A stretch of DNA of 64,000 nt from Neobacillus sp. PS2-9 (lineage in GTDB: Bacteria > Bacillota > Bacilli > Bacillales > Cytobacillaceae): contig NZ_CP133269.1 in NCBI RefSeq assembly GCF_030915525.1, positions 2,009,001 through 2,073,000 on the forward strand. Reading direction: 5' to 3'. Shown in pieces: positions 16,334 through 25,680 of the stretch. The notes beneath the pieces are model-generated. The model was not told where the DNA came from. It saw nothing but the letters and a program-made list of their open reading frames with translations, and ran no database searches. Within the stretch, counting starts at the first letter, position 1. Each line of letters begins with the position of its first letter. A program made the translations under genes and the position numbers.

Positions 16334-17244
16334 TTTACACATTAACTTTAAATCCATCAGTTGACTATATTGTTCAACTTGAAAGCTTTCAACTTGGTGA
16401 ATTGAACCGTACAGTAAGTGAAGCTAAGTTTCCAGGTGGGAAGGGAATAAATGTTTCTAGGGTTTTAAAACAATTTCAGACTAAAAGTAAAGCACTTGGT
16501 TTTATTGGTGGATTTACTGGTACCTACATTGACCAATTTCTTAAAAGAGAAGAAATTGAAACGGATTTTGTTGAGGTGTCAGAAGATACTCGAATTAATA
16601 TCAAGCTAAAAACAGGGAAAGAATCAGAAATTAATGCAAAAGGACCAAACATATCAGAAGATGCTTTCGAACTTTTGAAGTCCCAGATTGAAAAACTGGA
16701 TTCGACAGATTTGTTGGTATTGGCTGGAAGCATCCCTTCCTCCTTACCAAAAACCACATATGAAGAAATAGTTAAAATCTGTAAAGAAAATGGGGCTCAA
16801 TTTGTTGTTGATGCGGAAGGAGATCTTTTGAAAAAAGTCCTATCCTATCGACCATTCCTAATTAAACCTAATCACCACGAGTTGGGTGAACTGTTTAATA
16901 CAGTGATTTCAAGCGTGGAGGAAGTCGTGCCCTATGGAAAAAAACTAGTAGATTTGGGTGCAAAGAATGTAATTGTTTCTCTTGCAGGAGATGGAGCAGT
17001 TCTGATCAATAAGGATACTGTTTTATTTGCAGAGGTACCAAAAGGGGTTGTGAAGAACTCAGTTGGTGCCGGGGATTCCATGGTGGCAGGATTTTTAGCT
17101 GCCTATCAATCTACTTCAAATATTGAAGAGGCATTTCGCTATAGTGTTGCTTCAGGAAGTGCAACCGCATTTTCATTAGGACTTTGTACAAAGGAAATAG
17201 TTGAAGAACTACTTCCACAAGTTTATATAAGAGAGATAAAGTAG
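16330..17244 (+). CDS. fruK: 1-phosphofructokinase
   Basis: The 304-residue PfkB-family kinase phosphorylates fructose 1-phosphate to fructose 1,6-bisphosphate. FPGGKGINVSRVL at 34-46 is the sugar-binding signature and VGAGDSMVAGF at 245-255 holds the catalytic Asp249 and the anion hole. It is cytoplasmic. Placed between fruR and fruA, with a four-base overlap at its start and ten bases to the next gene, it is translated with both. Confidence 0.93.
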   Translation: MIYTLTLNPSVDYIVQLESFQLGELNRTVSEAKFPGGKGINVSRVLKQFQTKSKALGFIGGFTGTYIDQFLKREEIETDFVEVSEDTRINIKLKTGKESEINAKGPNISEDAFELLKSQIEKLDSTDLLVLAGSIPSSLPKTTYEEIVKICKENGAQFVVDAEGDLLKKVLSYRPFLIKPNHHELGELFNTVISSVEEVVPYGKKLVDLGAKNVIVSLAGDGAVLINKDTVLFAEVPKGVVKNSVGAGDSMVAGFLAAYQSTSNIEEAFRYSVASGSATAFSLGLCTKEIVEELLPQVYIREIK

Positions 17245-17254
17245 GGGGAGGTAA

Positions 17255-19129
17255 ATGATGAAAATTACCGAATTGTTATCAAAAAATACGATTCTATTAA
17301 ATATTGAAGGGAATCAAAAAGAAGAAACGATTAACCAGCTTGTTGATATTTTATTAAAAGCAGATAAAATATCAGACGCTTCTGAATTTAAAGCAGCTAT
17401 TCTAAAACGCGAAGAGCAAAGCACCACAGGAATTGGTGATGGAATTGCCATTCCGCATGCCAAAACTAAAGTTGTGAAGGAAGCCGCTATTGTATTTGGT
17501 AAATCGGCTTCTGGTGTTAATTATGAATCACTTGATGGGAAACCTGCACATTTATTCTTTATGATTGCTGCCCCTGAAGGTGCAAATAATACACATTTAG
17601 AAGCATTAGCAAAGCTTTCTGGATTATTAATGAAAGCTGAAGTGCGTTACGAACTTTTAAAGGCAACGACACCGGAAGAAATTATTGAAACAATTAATCG
17701 ATATGATAAAGAGGATAAAGAAGAAAAGAAAGAAACAAATACCCCTAATAAGAAGCACTTCATTGTAGCTGTTACGGGGTGCCCAACAGGGATCGCCCAT
17801 ACGTATATGGCAGCTGATTCATTAAAAGCAAAAGCTGCTGAGATGGGTGTAGATATTAAAGTAGAGACAAATGGTTCAGGCGGAGCAAAAAATGTCCTTA
17901 CAAGTGAGGAAATTAAGCAGGCTACGGCTGTCATTATTGCTGCAGATATCAATGTAGAAATGGAACGTTTTAAAGGCAAGCACGTTATACAAGCAGCTGT
18001 TGCTGAGGGGATCCGTCGTCCACAGCAAATAATTGATCTGGCATTGAAACAAGATGCGCCTATCTATCATGGAAATGGGAATAAAAGTAATCAAGAATCT
18101 GAGAAAAAAGGTTCACGTACTGGATTTTACAAGCACCTAATGAACGGTGTTTCTAATATGCTACCATTTGTTGTGGGTGGTGGGATTTTAATTGCCATCT
18201 GCTTCATGTTTGGGTATAACTCATTTAAGCCGGATGATCCATCTTATAACCAGATCTCTGAGGCATTAATGACCATTGGTGGTGGGAATGCTTTTGGGTT
18301 AATAGTCCCAGTTCTTGCAGGGTTTATTGCACTTAGCATAGCTGATCGTCCAGGCTTTGCTCCAGGTATGGTTGGCGGAATGATGGCTGCAAGTGGCGGA
18401 GCGGGTTTTCTAGGCGGTTTAGTAGCCGGTTTTCTAGCAGGCTATGTCGTTCTTCTTCTAAAGAAAATGTTTTCGGGGCTTCCGCGCTCATTGGAAGGCA
18501 TAAAAAGTATTTTGCTTTACCCTCTTTTTGGTATTGCGATTACAGGATTTATCATGCTATATGTCGTAAATAAACCAGTTGCATGGTTAAATGGAACGAT
18601 TGCAGATTGGTTAACAGGTCTAGGAACAGGAAATGCAGTTTTATTAGGAATTGTGTTGGGGCTTATGATGTCCTTTGATATGGGCGGCCCAGTAAATAAA
18701 GCAGCATATGTTTTTGGAACTGGTTTATTGGCAAGTGGTGTTTATGGGCCAATGGCAGCAATAATGGCAGCTGGAATGGTACCACCATTAGCGATTGCCA
18801 TTGCGACGACCTTATTTAAAAATAAATTTAATGATCAAGATAGAGATGCTGGAAAAGCATGTTATGTAATGGGATTATCTTTCATTACAGAAGGAGCTAT
18901 TCCATTTGCAGCAGCTGATCCGCTTCGAGTCATCCCTTCTGTAATGGCTGGTTCAGCCATTGCAGGTGCGCTTTCAATGGCTTTTGGTATAGGACTACGT
19001 GCACCACACGGAGGAATATTCGTTGTCCCATTGGTGGAAGGTGGCGCACTACTTTATGCACTTGCAATTATTATTGGGTCAATTGTAGCAGCACTATTGA
19101 TTGGCTTCCTTAAGAAACCAATTAAATAA
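17255..19129 (+). CDS. fruA: PTS fructose transporter, EIIABC fusion
   Basis: The 624-residue transporter imports fructose as fructose 1-phosphate. The order is EIIA (His68 in GIAIPHAKT), EIIB (Cys176 in VTGCPTGIAHTY) and a membrane EIIC from about residue 285 with eight or more hydrophobic segments. Two ATG codons stand together at 17255 and 17258 behind GGGGGAGG. All three phosphotransfer domains are intact. Confidence 0.93.
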   Translation: MMKITELLSKNTILLNIEGNQKEETINQLVDILLKADKISDASEFKAAILKREEQSTTGIGDGIAIPHAKTKVVKEAAIVFGKSASGVNYESLDGKPAHLFFMIAAPEGANNTHLEALAKLSGLLMKAEVRYELLKATTPEEIIETINRYDKEDKEEKKETNTPNKKHFIVAVTGCPTGIAHTYMAADSLKAKAAEMGVDIKVETNGSGGAKNVLTSEEIKQATAVIIAADINVEMERFKGKHVIQAAVAEGIRRPQQIIDLALKQDAPIYHGNGNKSNQESEKKGSRTGFYKHLMNGVSNMLPFVVGGGILIAICFMFGYNSFKPDDPSYNQISEALMTIGGGNAFGLIVPVLAGFIALSIADRPGFAPGMVGGMMAASGGAGFLGGLVAGFLAGYVVLLLKKMFSGLPRSLEGIKSILLYPLFGIAITGFIMLYVVNKPVAWLNGTIADWLTGLGTGNAVLLGIVLGLMMSFDMGGPVNKAAYVFGTGLLASGVYGPMAAIMAAGMVPPLAIAIATTLFKNKFNDQDRDAGKACYVMGLSFITEGAIPFAAADPLRVIPSVMAGSAIAGALSMAFGIGLRAPHGGIFVVPLVEGGALLYALAIIIGSIVAALLIGFLKKPIK

Positions 19130-19137
19130 TTTTAATA

Positions 19138-19172
19138 GAAGGCGGACTCTCTTTATGAGTCCGCCTCTTCTT
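19138..19172. terminator. Terminator between fruA and the MFS gene
   Basis: GGCGGACTC (19141-19149) pairs perfectly with GAGTCCGCC (19157-19165), followed by TCTTCTTTG. It lies between convergent genes. Confidence 0.8.
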
Positions 19173-19177
19173 TGTTA

Positions 19178-20458
19178 TCAACTCTGAGCTTCTGATTGAG
19201 GTTTAATAAACATTAGAGCTACAAGTGCAGCCAAAATACTTAAGCTGCTTAATAATATAAATATCCAATGACTTGATTGCTTTAACAATAACGCAATAAT
19301 TGGGGGACCAGCAGCGACTCCAATAAATCTCATCGAACTGTAAATTGAGGAAATCGTACCCCGTTCTTCTTTTTCAATTCCTTCAGTAATTAGAGCATCG
19401 AGACAAGGAAGACTGATCCCAATTCCTATTCCACTTATTAAGAACATCAAGAGCATATACCATAGGTTTATTGAAAACCATAGCGCTGCAATGGAAATAG
19501 CTGCAGCTAAGATCCCGATGAAGGTCAGCCATTTCATTAAGACTTTATTTTTTTTAATTACCTTCCCGCTAATAAACGATGACAAACAAAGAGCCCCAAG
19601 GGGCAAGGCTAAAAAAAAGCCCTTTTTAATATCCTTAATGTCATACTCCTTTTCAAAGACCTCTGAGAGATAAAATAAGATCCCGAAAAGAACGAGCATA
19701 AGAATGCCTCCAATAAAAAAGATGGCATAAAGCCAACGGCCTTTTTCCGTAAAGGTTTTTTTTACATTGATAAAGAATTGTTTGAAGGGTATCGGTTTCT
19801 CTGTAGTTTTAGGACATTTAACCAGTAATAACATCATAATAACAGATATAGCACAAAATACTGGGATGGAGAAGAAGGGAAGAAACCAAATAAAACCAGC
19901 AAGAAACGCTCCTAAAATGGGACTAAGTACCTTGCCGAAGGTATTAGCGGTTTCAATTAGTCCTAAACAACTACTCACATCATCTTCGTTTTTAAACATA
20001 TCGCCGACAAGAGGAAGGACAATTGGTGCTGCTCCTGCTGCTCCAGCCCCTTGAAGTGCACGGCCAAGTAAAATTAACCAATAGGCAGAATCTAATTTCC
20101 AAGCAGCCCAACCAGAGATAATGCCGCCTATTCCCGCAATAATAAGGCTCGGTATGATAACTTTTTTTCTTCCAATATGATCAGATAAATAACCTGCAAC
20201 AGGTATTAAAAAAATCGCCACAATAGAATAAACCGTAATAATCATACTTGTTTGAAAGGACGAAATCGATAATTTTTTTTCCATTGAAGGTAATACAGGA
20301 ATCAACATTGAATTTCCTAAGGTCATAACCAAAGGAATAGACGACATTGAGATGATTGCCCACTTTTGGTTTGATACCTCACTGGATCCCTTTTTTCCAG
20401 CTGCTGCTTTCTTTTTATCAGCTGTTGGGTTTTGGCACAAATGTTCAATATGTTCCAT
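19178..20458 (-). CDS. MFS transporter (drug-efflux type)
   Basis: The 426-residue protein has a charged cytoplasmic N terminus of about 30 residues, then 12 predicted membrane segments. The MFS signature GYLSDHIGRKK follows segment 2, and ALQGAGAAGAAPIVLPLV in segments 4 and 5 is typical of proton-coupled drug antiporters. It resembles Bacillus multidrug or small-molecule exporters such as YvmA. Its promoter region lies back to back with the trp leader. The substrate is unknown. Confidence 0.82.
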   Translation of the reverse strand: MEHIEHLCQNPTADKKKAAAGKKGSSEVSNQKWAIISMSSIPLVMTLGNSMLIPVLPSMEKKLSISSFQTSMIITVYSIVAIFLIPVAGYLSDHIGRKKVIIPSLIIAGIGGIISGWAAWKLDSAYWLILLGRALQGAGAAGAAPIVLPLVGDMFKNEDDVSSCLGLIETANTFGKVLSPILGAFLAGFIWFLPFFSIPVFCAISVIMMLLLVKCPKTTEKPIPFKQFFINVKKTFTEKGRWLYAIFFIGGILMLVLFGILFYLSEVFEKEYDIKDIKKGFFLALPLGALCLSSFISGKVIKKNKVLMKWLTFIGILAAAISIAALWFSINLWYMLLMFLISGIGIGISLPCLDALITEGIEKEERGTISSIYSSMRFIGVAAGPPIIALLLKQSSHWIFILLSSLSILAALVALMFIKPQSEAQS

Positions 20459-20644
20459 TTATCATCTATCCCGCCTTAAATTAGTTTCTACAGTTAATAT
20501 TCTCACTTTCATATTAAAAAAACTCGAAACTAAAATCCTTTTAATGGAAAGTTGATTAAGTGAAGATATTTTATATTTTGAAAATTTTTTTAATAATATC
20601 CTTGACATTAGATGGGGATGTATAATAACATAATAAACAATAAA

Positions 20645-20915
20645 ATGAATGAAGGGCATTGACGAAGAGTAGTAACTTTTACGGATTCTTTAGAGAGCTG
20701 ATGGTTGGTGTAAATCAGTGTAGACGTATAAGTGAATGGACTTCTGAGCCTCCAAACCGAACTCCTATATGGGTAGTAGGCTTTGGCGAAAATCTCGTCG
20801 TTACAAGAGACAGATATTCAGGCATCTGCTTCGATATCGGTAAAGTGAGCTAAATTTTTAGCTAATGAAGGTGGCACCACGGGTCTCCCGTCCTTTTTGG
20901 ATAGGGGGCCTTTTT
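20645..20915 (+). ncRNA. T-box riboswitch 1 (tryptophan)
   Basis: This is a full T-box leader. Stem I shows the AGAGAGCTGATGG / GGTGTAAATCAG region, and the specifier loop GAATGGACTT presents UGG (20737-20739). The T-box itself, AAGGTGGCACCACGG, is at 20868-20882. UGGC would pair with a tRNA ending GCCA, as tRNA-Trp does. The terminator stem GGTCTCCCGTCC (20882-20893) with GGATAGGGGGCC (20899-20910) precedes TTTTTG. Uncharged tRNA-Trp should favour the antiterminator. The outer boundary is approximate. Confidence 0.9.
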
Positions 20916-20944
20916 GTATTCAAAAAATTAAATAATGTAAATCG

Positions 20945-21226
20945 TTGAGCAAGAGGAGTACACATGTTTTATTCTTTTCAGAGAGTCGGGGGAGGTGAGA
21001 GCCCGATAAGAATGGATTTGTGGAATGGACTTGTAAGAGACATCTTGAACAGTAAAGTAGGGATGTACGGAGTTCCACCGTTAAAAGGATAGGGTATCGA
21101 ATTCATTTTCTGTACCTGAAAAGAGGAAGTGGATTCGTATTTCTACTTCAATGGAGGTGGCACCGCGGTCAAAGAATCGCCCTCTATATGCGTAATTCGT
21201 TATGCATATAGAGGGCGATTTTTTAT
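20945..21226 (+). ncRNA. T-box riboswitch 2 (tryptophan), in tandem
   Basis: A second complete T-box follows the first within about 30 bases. It has AGAGAGTCGGGGGAGG with GAGAGCCCGA in stem I, the specifier UGG at 21026-21028 inside GAATGGACTT, and the T-box GGAGGTGGCACCGCGG at 21153-21168. The terminator is a perfect 17-bp stem (21175-21191 with 21204-21220) followed by a T run. Readthrough of both units is required to transcribe trpE, which sharpens the response to tryptophan starvation. Confidence 0.92.
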
Positions 21227-21247
21227 TTTTTTGAAAAGGGGTTCGTT

Positions 21248-22636
21248 ATGAAAACAAAAACAAGTCTTATTATAAATGAAATAAAGGGTGACACCCTTAC
21301 ACCAATCTCAATATTACAAAAAATAAGTGGTGATAAGAAATTCTTATTAGAAAGCTCCCTTAAATACAATGACACGGGGCGTTACTCGTTTATTGGTGTA
21401 GACCCTTCCTACGAACTTATTTCTAGAGGGGAACATAATGAGATTATCAAACGGAATGGCGAAAAAAAGGTAGTAAGCGGAAACCCGCTAGAGGTGTTAA
21501 AAGAGCTAATCCCGGTACAGAACTCCGATGAATTTCCCTTCCCGTTTATTGGAGGAGCTATAGGTTTTGTAGGGTATGACATCATCAGACAGTTCGAAAT
21601 AATTGGTGAAGAATACCGGAACGGAATGGAAATGCCAGATGTTCATTTGATGTTTTATGAAGAGGTCATCGTCTTCGATCATTTAGAAGAAAAGGTATTG
21701 ATTTGCGGATTTCCACTTTCCTCTGACAGTGATAAAGAAGCGATAGAAAATAGGATGCTACAAAGGATCAAAGAAATAAAACAACCTACCTTTTATCACG
21801 AGGAGGAGCCCTATTATTTATCGGAATTTGTTTCAGAAACTTCAAAAAAGGATTTTATTCACAATATCAAGGTTGCAAAAGAACATATTCTCGAGGGTGA
21901 TATCTTCCAGGTCGTTCTTTCAAGACGTATGAAGTCTACCTTTAGCGGAAATCCATTGTCTCTCTACCGCAAACATCGTTCCCATAATCCAACACCATAT
22001 ATGTTCTATATCGAATTTGACGGATATACGGTTATTGGGTCATCACCAGAAAGCTTAATTAAAACAAATGGCAGGATAGTAATATCCAATCCAATTGCAG
22101 GAACAAAAAAACGGGGAGTAGATCCTGAAGAAGATCAATTGATTGCGATGGAATTGCAGCAGGATGAAAAAGAGCTTGCTGAACATAAAATGCTTGTGGA
22201 TCTTGGGAGAAATGATTTAGGGAAAGTTTGTGAATTTGGGACCGTCCATGTTAACAAGTACATGGCAGTTGAAAAATATCGTCATGTGATGCATCTAGTG
22301 TCAGAAGTGAGCGGTAGCCTTCTTCAAGATAAATCAGCCATTGATGCACTTGCTGCATGCCTTCCTGCTGGTACTGTTTCAGGTGCTCCTAAGGTTAGGG
22401 CGATGGAGATAATAAACAAATTAGAAAAATCAAAACGAGGCTTGTACTCTGGAGCAGTGGGATATTTATCTGCAAATGGAAACATGGATTTTGCACTAGC
22501 TATCCGAACATTGATCTTAAAAGATGGAAATGCCTATATCCAAGCAGGTGCGGGGATTGTTTTTGATTCAGATCCAGAGTCTGAGTACCAAGAGACAATA
22601 AATAAATTAAATTCCTTCCTGGAGGGTAAAAAATGA
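21248..22636 (+). CDS. trpE: Anthranilate synthase component I
   Basis: The 462-residue chorismate-utilising subunit forms anthranilate with TrpG. The tryptophan feedback site motif LLESS is at 33-37, and the catalytic core includes IAGTKKRG, DLGRNDLGKV and the PAGTVSGAPK block. Its stop overlaps the trpG start by four bases. Transcription is controlled by the two T-boxes immediately upstream. Confidence 0.95.
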   Translation: MKTKTSLIINEIKGDTLTPISILQKISGDKKFLLESSLKYNDTGRYSFIGVDPSYELISRGEHNEIIKRNGEKKVVSGNPLEVLKELIPVQNSDEFPFPFIGGAIGFVGYDIIRQFEIIGEEYRNGMEMPDVHLMFYEEVIVFDHLEEKVLICGFPLSSDSDKEAIENRMLQRIKEIKQPTFYHEEEPYYLSEFVSETSKKDFIHNIKVAKEHILEGDIFQVVLSRRMKSTFSGNPLSLYRKHRSHNPTPYMFYIEFDGYTVIGSSPESLIKTNGRIVISNPIAGTKKRGVDPEEDQLIAMELQQDEKELAEHKMLVDLGRNDLGKVCEFGTVHVNKYMAVEKYRHVMHLVSEVSGSLLQDKSAIDALAACLPAGTVSGAPKVRAMEIINKLEKSKRGLYSGAVGYLSANGNMDFALAIRTLILKDGNAYIQAGAGIVFDSDPESEYQETINKLNSFLEGKK

Positions 22637-23244
22637 TCTTATTGATTGATAACTTCGATTCATTCACTTTTAACCTTTATCAGTATTTAGGTGAACTAGG
22701 GGAAGAATTGGTTGTTTATAGAAATAATCAGCTAACTACAGAACAAATTGTAGATTTAAACCCTAAAGCAATAATACTTTCTCCTGGTCCTGGAAAGCCG
22801 GAGGAAGCAGGAATATGTATGGAAGTGGTCCGAGAATTTTTTAATAAGATTCCACTTCTCGGGATCTGTCTCGGACACCAAGCCATTGGAGCAGCATTCG
22901 GAGGTGTAATTCAGAGGGCAGAAATAATAAAACATGGGAAAACATCACTGGTTACACATAATGACTGTGAACTATTTTCCGATCTTCCCGACCACTTCGA
23001 AGTCATGCGTTACCATTCCTTAATCGTGGAGGAGGTCAGTCTTCCTGAACAGCTTGAATGTATCGCGCATTCCAACGATGATCAGGTAGTAATGGCTATC
23101 AAACATAAACAATATCCTGTTTACGGACTGCAATTTCATCCAGAGTCAATTGGAACACCATCAGGAAAACAAATATTAAATAACTTCTTACTTGAAGTAG
23201 AAAGGATGAGCGGAAATGAAAAAGTACTTACTCCAGTTAGCTGA
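22633..23244 (+). CDS. trpG: Anthranilate synthase component II (glutamine amidotransferase)
   Basis: The 203-residue class I amidotransferase supplies ammonia to TrpE. The catalytic triad is Cys79 in GICLGHQ with His169 and Glu171 in QFHPES. In B. subtilis the equivalent protein also serves 4-aminobenzoate synthase and lies outside the trp operon; here the gene is inside it, as in the B. cereus group. It overlaps trpD by 29 bases. Confidence 0.94.
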   Translation: MILLIDNFDSFTFNLYQYLGELGEELVVYRNNQLTTEQIVDLNPKAIILSPGPGKPEEAGICMEVVREFFNKIPLLGICLGHQAIGAAFGGVIQRAEIIKHGKTSLVTHNDCELFSDLPDHFEVMRYHSLIVEEVSLPEQLECIAHSNDDQVVMAIKHKQYPVYGLQFHPESIGTPSGKQILNNFLLEVERMSGNEKVLTPVS

Positions 23245-24244
23245 AAGGGAGTCATTCTCTGAAACCCAAATGCAAGAAGTCGTTGATTTTATTTTAGGAG
23301 AAGAAGTTTCTGAATCAGAAATTGCAGCCTTTTTAATGGGCTTGAAATCTAAAGGAGAAACAGTGGAAGAGATAACAGGTATTGTAAAAGCGATGAAAGC
23401 AAACACAGTGACATTTAAGAAGAAATTCTCAGGTGTTTTAGATAATTGTGGTACAGGTGGAGATGGTTCCTCGAGCTTCAATATCAGTACTACATCTGCT
23501 TTTGTTATTGCTAGTGCTGGTATTCCGGTAGCTAAACATGGGAATAGAAGTGTTTCCAGCAAGACAGGAAGTGCGGATGTACTTGAGTACTTAGGGATTA
23601 ATTTGAATTTATCACCAGAAAGAACCGAAGATATTCTTCATGAAATTGGAGTATCCTTTTTGTTTGCTCCGAATGTCCATCCTAAATTGAAAAAAGTTAT
23701 GACAGTTAGAAAACAATTGAAAATCCCAACTGTTTTCAATTTTATTGGACCCCTAACTAATCCAATGGAATTAGATTTCCAATTGCTCGGTGTGTACAGA
23801 AGAGATTTACTTCCGGTATTTGCAGAAGTCTTGAATAAACTAGGTCGCAAACGTGCGACGGTAATAAATGGAGCTGGATTTATGGACGAAGCCTCACTTC
23901 AAGGGGAGAACTACATCACGATACTTGAGGACGGCATCATTACCAATCGGTCTTTTTCCCCTGAAGAGGTTAATCTTCCTCGGTATGATAACAGCTGTAT
24001 AAAGGGTGGGGATTCGAAGGAGAATGCTGTACTATTAATTAACGTTTTAAAAGGTGAGAAAGGTGCTCACCGTGATACGGTACTTCTTAATTCAGGAATT
24101 GGAATCTATACAGCTGGTAAAGCAACCACTATTCAGAATGGTATTGAAATAGCTAGAGAAATGATTGATTCCGGCGCTGCGTTTGAAAAGCTAAAAAAGC
24201 TAATTGAAAGAACTCAAGCAGTAGGACAGAAGGAGGCGATATAA
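23216..24244 (+). CDS. trpD: Anthranilate phosphoribosyltransferase
   Basis: The 342-residue enzyme transfers phosphoribose from PRPP to anthranilate. The PRPP-binding NCGTGGDGSSSFNIST block (about 78-93) and the KHGNRSVSSKTGSADVLE block are intact. It starts inside trpG, giving a 29-base overlap and translational coupling, and ends directly before trpC. Confidence 0.95.
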   Translation: MKKYLLQLAERESFSETQMQEVVDFILGEEVSESEIAAFLMGLKSKGETVEEITGIVKAMKANTVTFKKKFSGVLDNCGTGGDGSSSFNISTTSAFVIASAGIPVAKHGNRSVSSKTGSADVLEYLGINLNLSPERTEDILHEIGVSFLFAPNVHPKLKKVMTVRKQLKIPTVFNFIGPLTNPMELDFQLLGVYRRDLLPVFAEVLNKLGRKRATVINGAGFMDEASLQGENYITILEDGIITNRSFSPEEVNLPRYDNSCIKGGDSKENAVLLINVLKGEKGAHRDTVLLNSGIGIYTAGKATTIQNGIEIAREMIDSGAAFEKLKKLIERTQAVGQKEAI

Positions 24245-25036
24245 GTGGGGACCATCTTAGATAAAATTATTGAACAGAAAAAGAGAGAGGTTCTCCTTCT
24301 CCGTGAAGGAAATCGCCCTTTACACACTAAAATACATCCCAATAGGTCACTTATTAAAAGATTGCAAACAGCAAATGAAATTTCAATCATTGCTGAATTC
24401 AAACGTGCATCACCTTCTAAAGGGGTGATTAATAATACTACTCTCCCTGCGGAACAGGCAAGATTATATGAAGAGTATGGGGCATCTGCCATTTCTGTTT
24501 TAACAGATCATACGTTTTTTAAAGGGTCATTCACTGATTTATCGACGGTACGAGATACAGTGGATCTGCCGATCTTATGTAAAGACTTTATTATTGATCC
24601 TATACAAATTGAATTTGCTGCAGCCAATGGGGCAGATATTATCTTGTTAATTGTTGCTGCATTAGATGAAAAAAGGCTAGTTGAGCTTTATGAATATGCT
24701 AAAGGATTAGGATTAGAGGTATTGGTAGAGGTTCATAATCAAGTTGAGCTAGAAATAGCACTTAAAACGGGAGCAAAGCTAATTGGAATAAATAATCGAG
24801 ATTTAAAGACTTTTCATGTCTCCCTAGAGGTGACCGAAAAGATGGCATCTATTGTTAAAAGCTCTGGAGCCTTTCTCATAAGTGAAAGTGGAATCTTCCA
24901 TCAAGAGGATGTTGAGAGAGTAAGAGACTCAGGAGCAAACGGCATCTTAGTGGGTGAGGCGTTAATGAAAAGTCCGGATGTGAAACAATCATTTTTAAGC
25001 TTCCGTTTGCCCTTATCAAAAGAGGTAGGAAGATGA
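24245..25036 (+). CDS. trpC: Indole-3-glycerol-phosphate synthase
   Basis: The 263-residue TIM-barrel enzyme closes the indole ring. The typical IAEFKRASPSKG, LCKDFIIDPIQI and GINNRDLKTF blocks are present. It begins with GTG directly after the trpD stop, using AGAAGGAGG inside trpD as its ribosome site, and overlaps trpF by four bases. Confidence 0.95.
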   Translation: MGTILDKIIEQKKREVLLLREGNRPLHTKIHPNRSLIKRLQTANEISIIAEFKRASPSKGVINNTTLPAEQARLYEEYGASAISVLTDHTFFKGSFTDLSTVRDTVDLPILCKDFIIDPIQIEFAAANGADIILLIVAALDEKRLVELYEYAKGLGLEVLVEVHNQVELEIALKTGAKLIGINNRDLKTFHVSLEVTEKMASIVKSSGAFLISESGIFHQEDVERVRDSGANGILVGEALMKSPDVKQSFLSFRLPLSKEVGR

Positions 25037-25680
25037 AAGTTAAGATTTGCGGGATAACAGATGAATTAACAGGAATGGCTGCTGTTCAATATGGTGCAGA
25101 TGCAATAGGACTCGTATTTGCTGAAAGCAAAAGAAGGATCTCAGTAGAAAGGGCAAAAGAAATTGTTTTGCAACTACCAGAACAAGTTTATAAGGTAGGT
25201 GTTTTTGTAAATGAAACAAAAGAGCAAATAGAAAAAATAGCTGCCTCTGTGGGACTTACTCATATTCAATTACATGGTGACGAAACAGCTGCTTTTTCTA
25301 AATCACTATCCTTACCTGTTATTAAAGGAATTAGCTTTCAAGACAACGATAGCTTGGGAGATATGGCTAATTTTCCTAGTGATTATATATTACTCGACAG
25401 TCCTAAAGGTAAATATAGAGGTGGAAATGGAACTACATTTGAATGGGGAAAAGTGAATCAACAATTAATTGATGGAAAAAAAGTAATCCTTGCAGGTGGC
25501 CTGAATAGTGAAAATGTAGAAAAGGCAATAAAAATCATCAAACCGGTTATGGTAGATGTAAGTTCTGGAGTAGAAACCAATGGAATGAAGGATCTGGCTA
25601 AAATGAAAGCCTTTATTGAAAAGGTAAAAGGTAACTTAACGGGAGGGAAACAAAATGAACACATATACATTACCGAATGA
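25033..25680 (+). CDS. trpF: Phosphoribosylanthranilate isomerase
   Basis: The 215-residue TIM-barrel isomerase starts MKVKICGIT, the standard N terminus with the catalytic Cys in [14 protein letters not shown] and VDVSSGVET form the phosphate site. It is a separate gene, not fused to trpC as in enterobacteria. It overlaps trpB by 26 bases. Confidence 0.95.
   Translation: MKVKICGITDELTGMAAVQYGADAIGLVFAESKRRISVERAKEIVLQLPEQVYKVGVFVNETKEQIEKIAASVGLTHIQLHGDETAAFSKSLSLPVIKGISFQDNDSLGDMANFPSDYILLDSPKGKYRGGNGTTFEWGKVNQQLIDGKKVILAGGLNSENVEKAIKIIKPVMVDVSSGVETNGMKDLAKMKAFIEKVKGNLTGGKQNEHIYITE

Noticed and set aside
20602..20634. TTGACA with nearby TATAAT as the trp promoter
   Set aside because: The TTGACA (20602-20607) and TATAAT (20621-20626) are only 13 bases apart, too close for sigma-A; CATAAT farther on is 21 away. 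A promoter must be near but I cannot place it.
20659..20853. Open frame of 64 codons
   Set aside because: It covers stem I and the specifier loop of T-box 1; the RNA structure explains the sequence.
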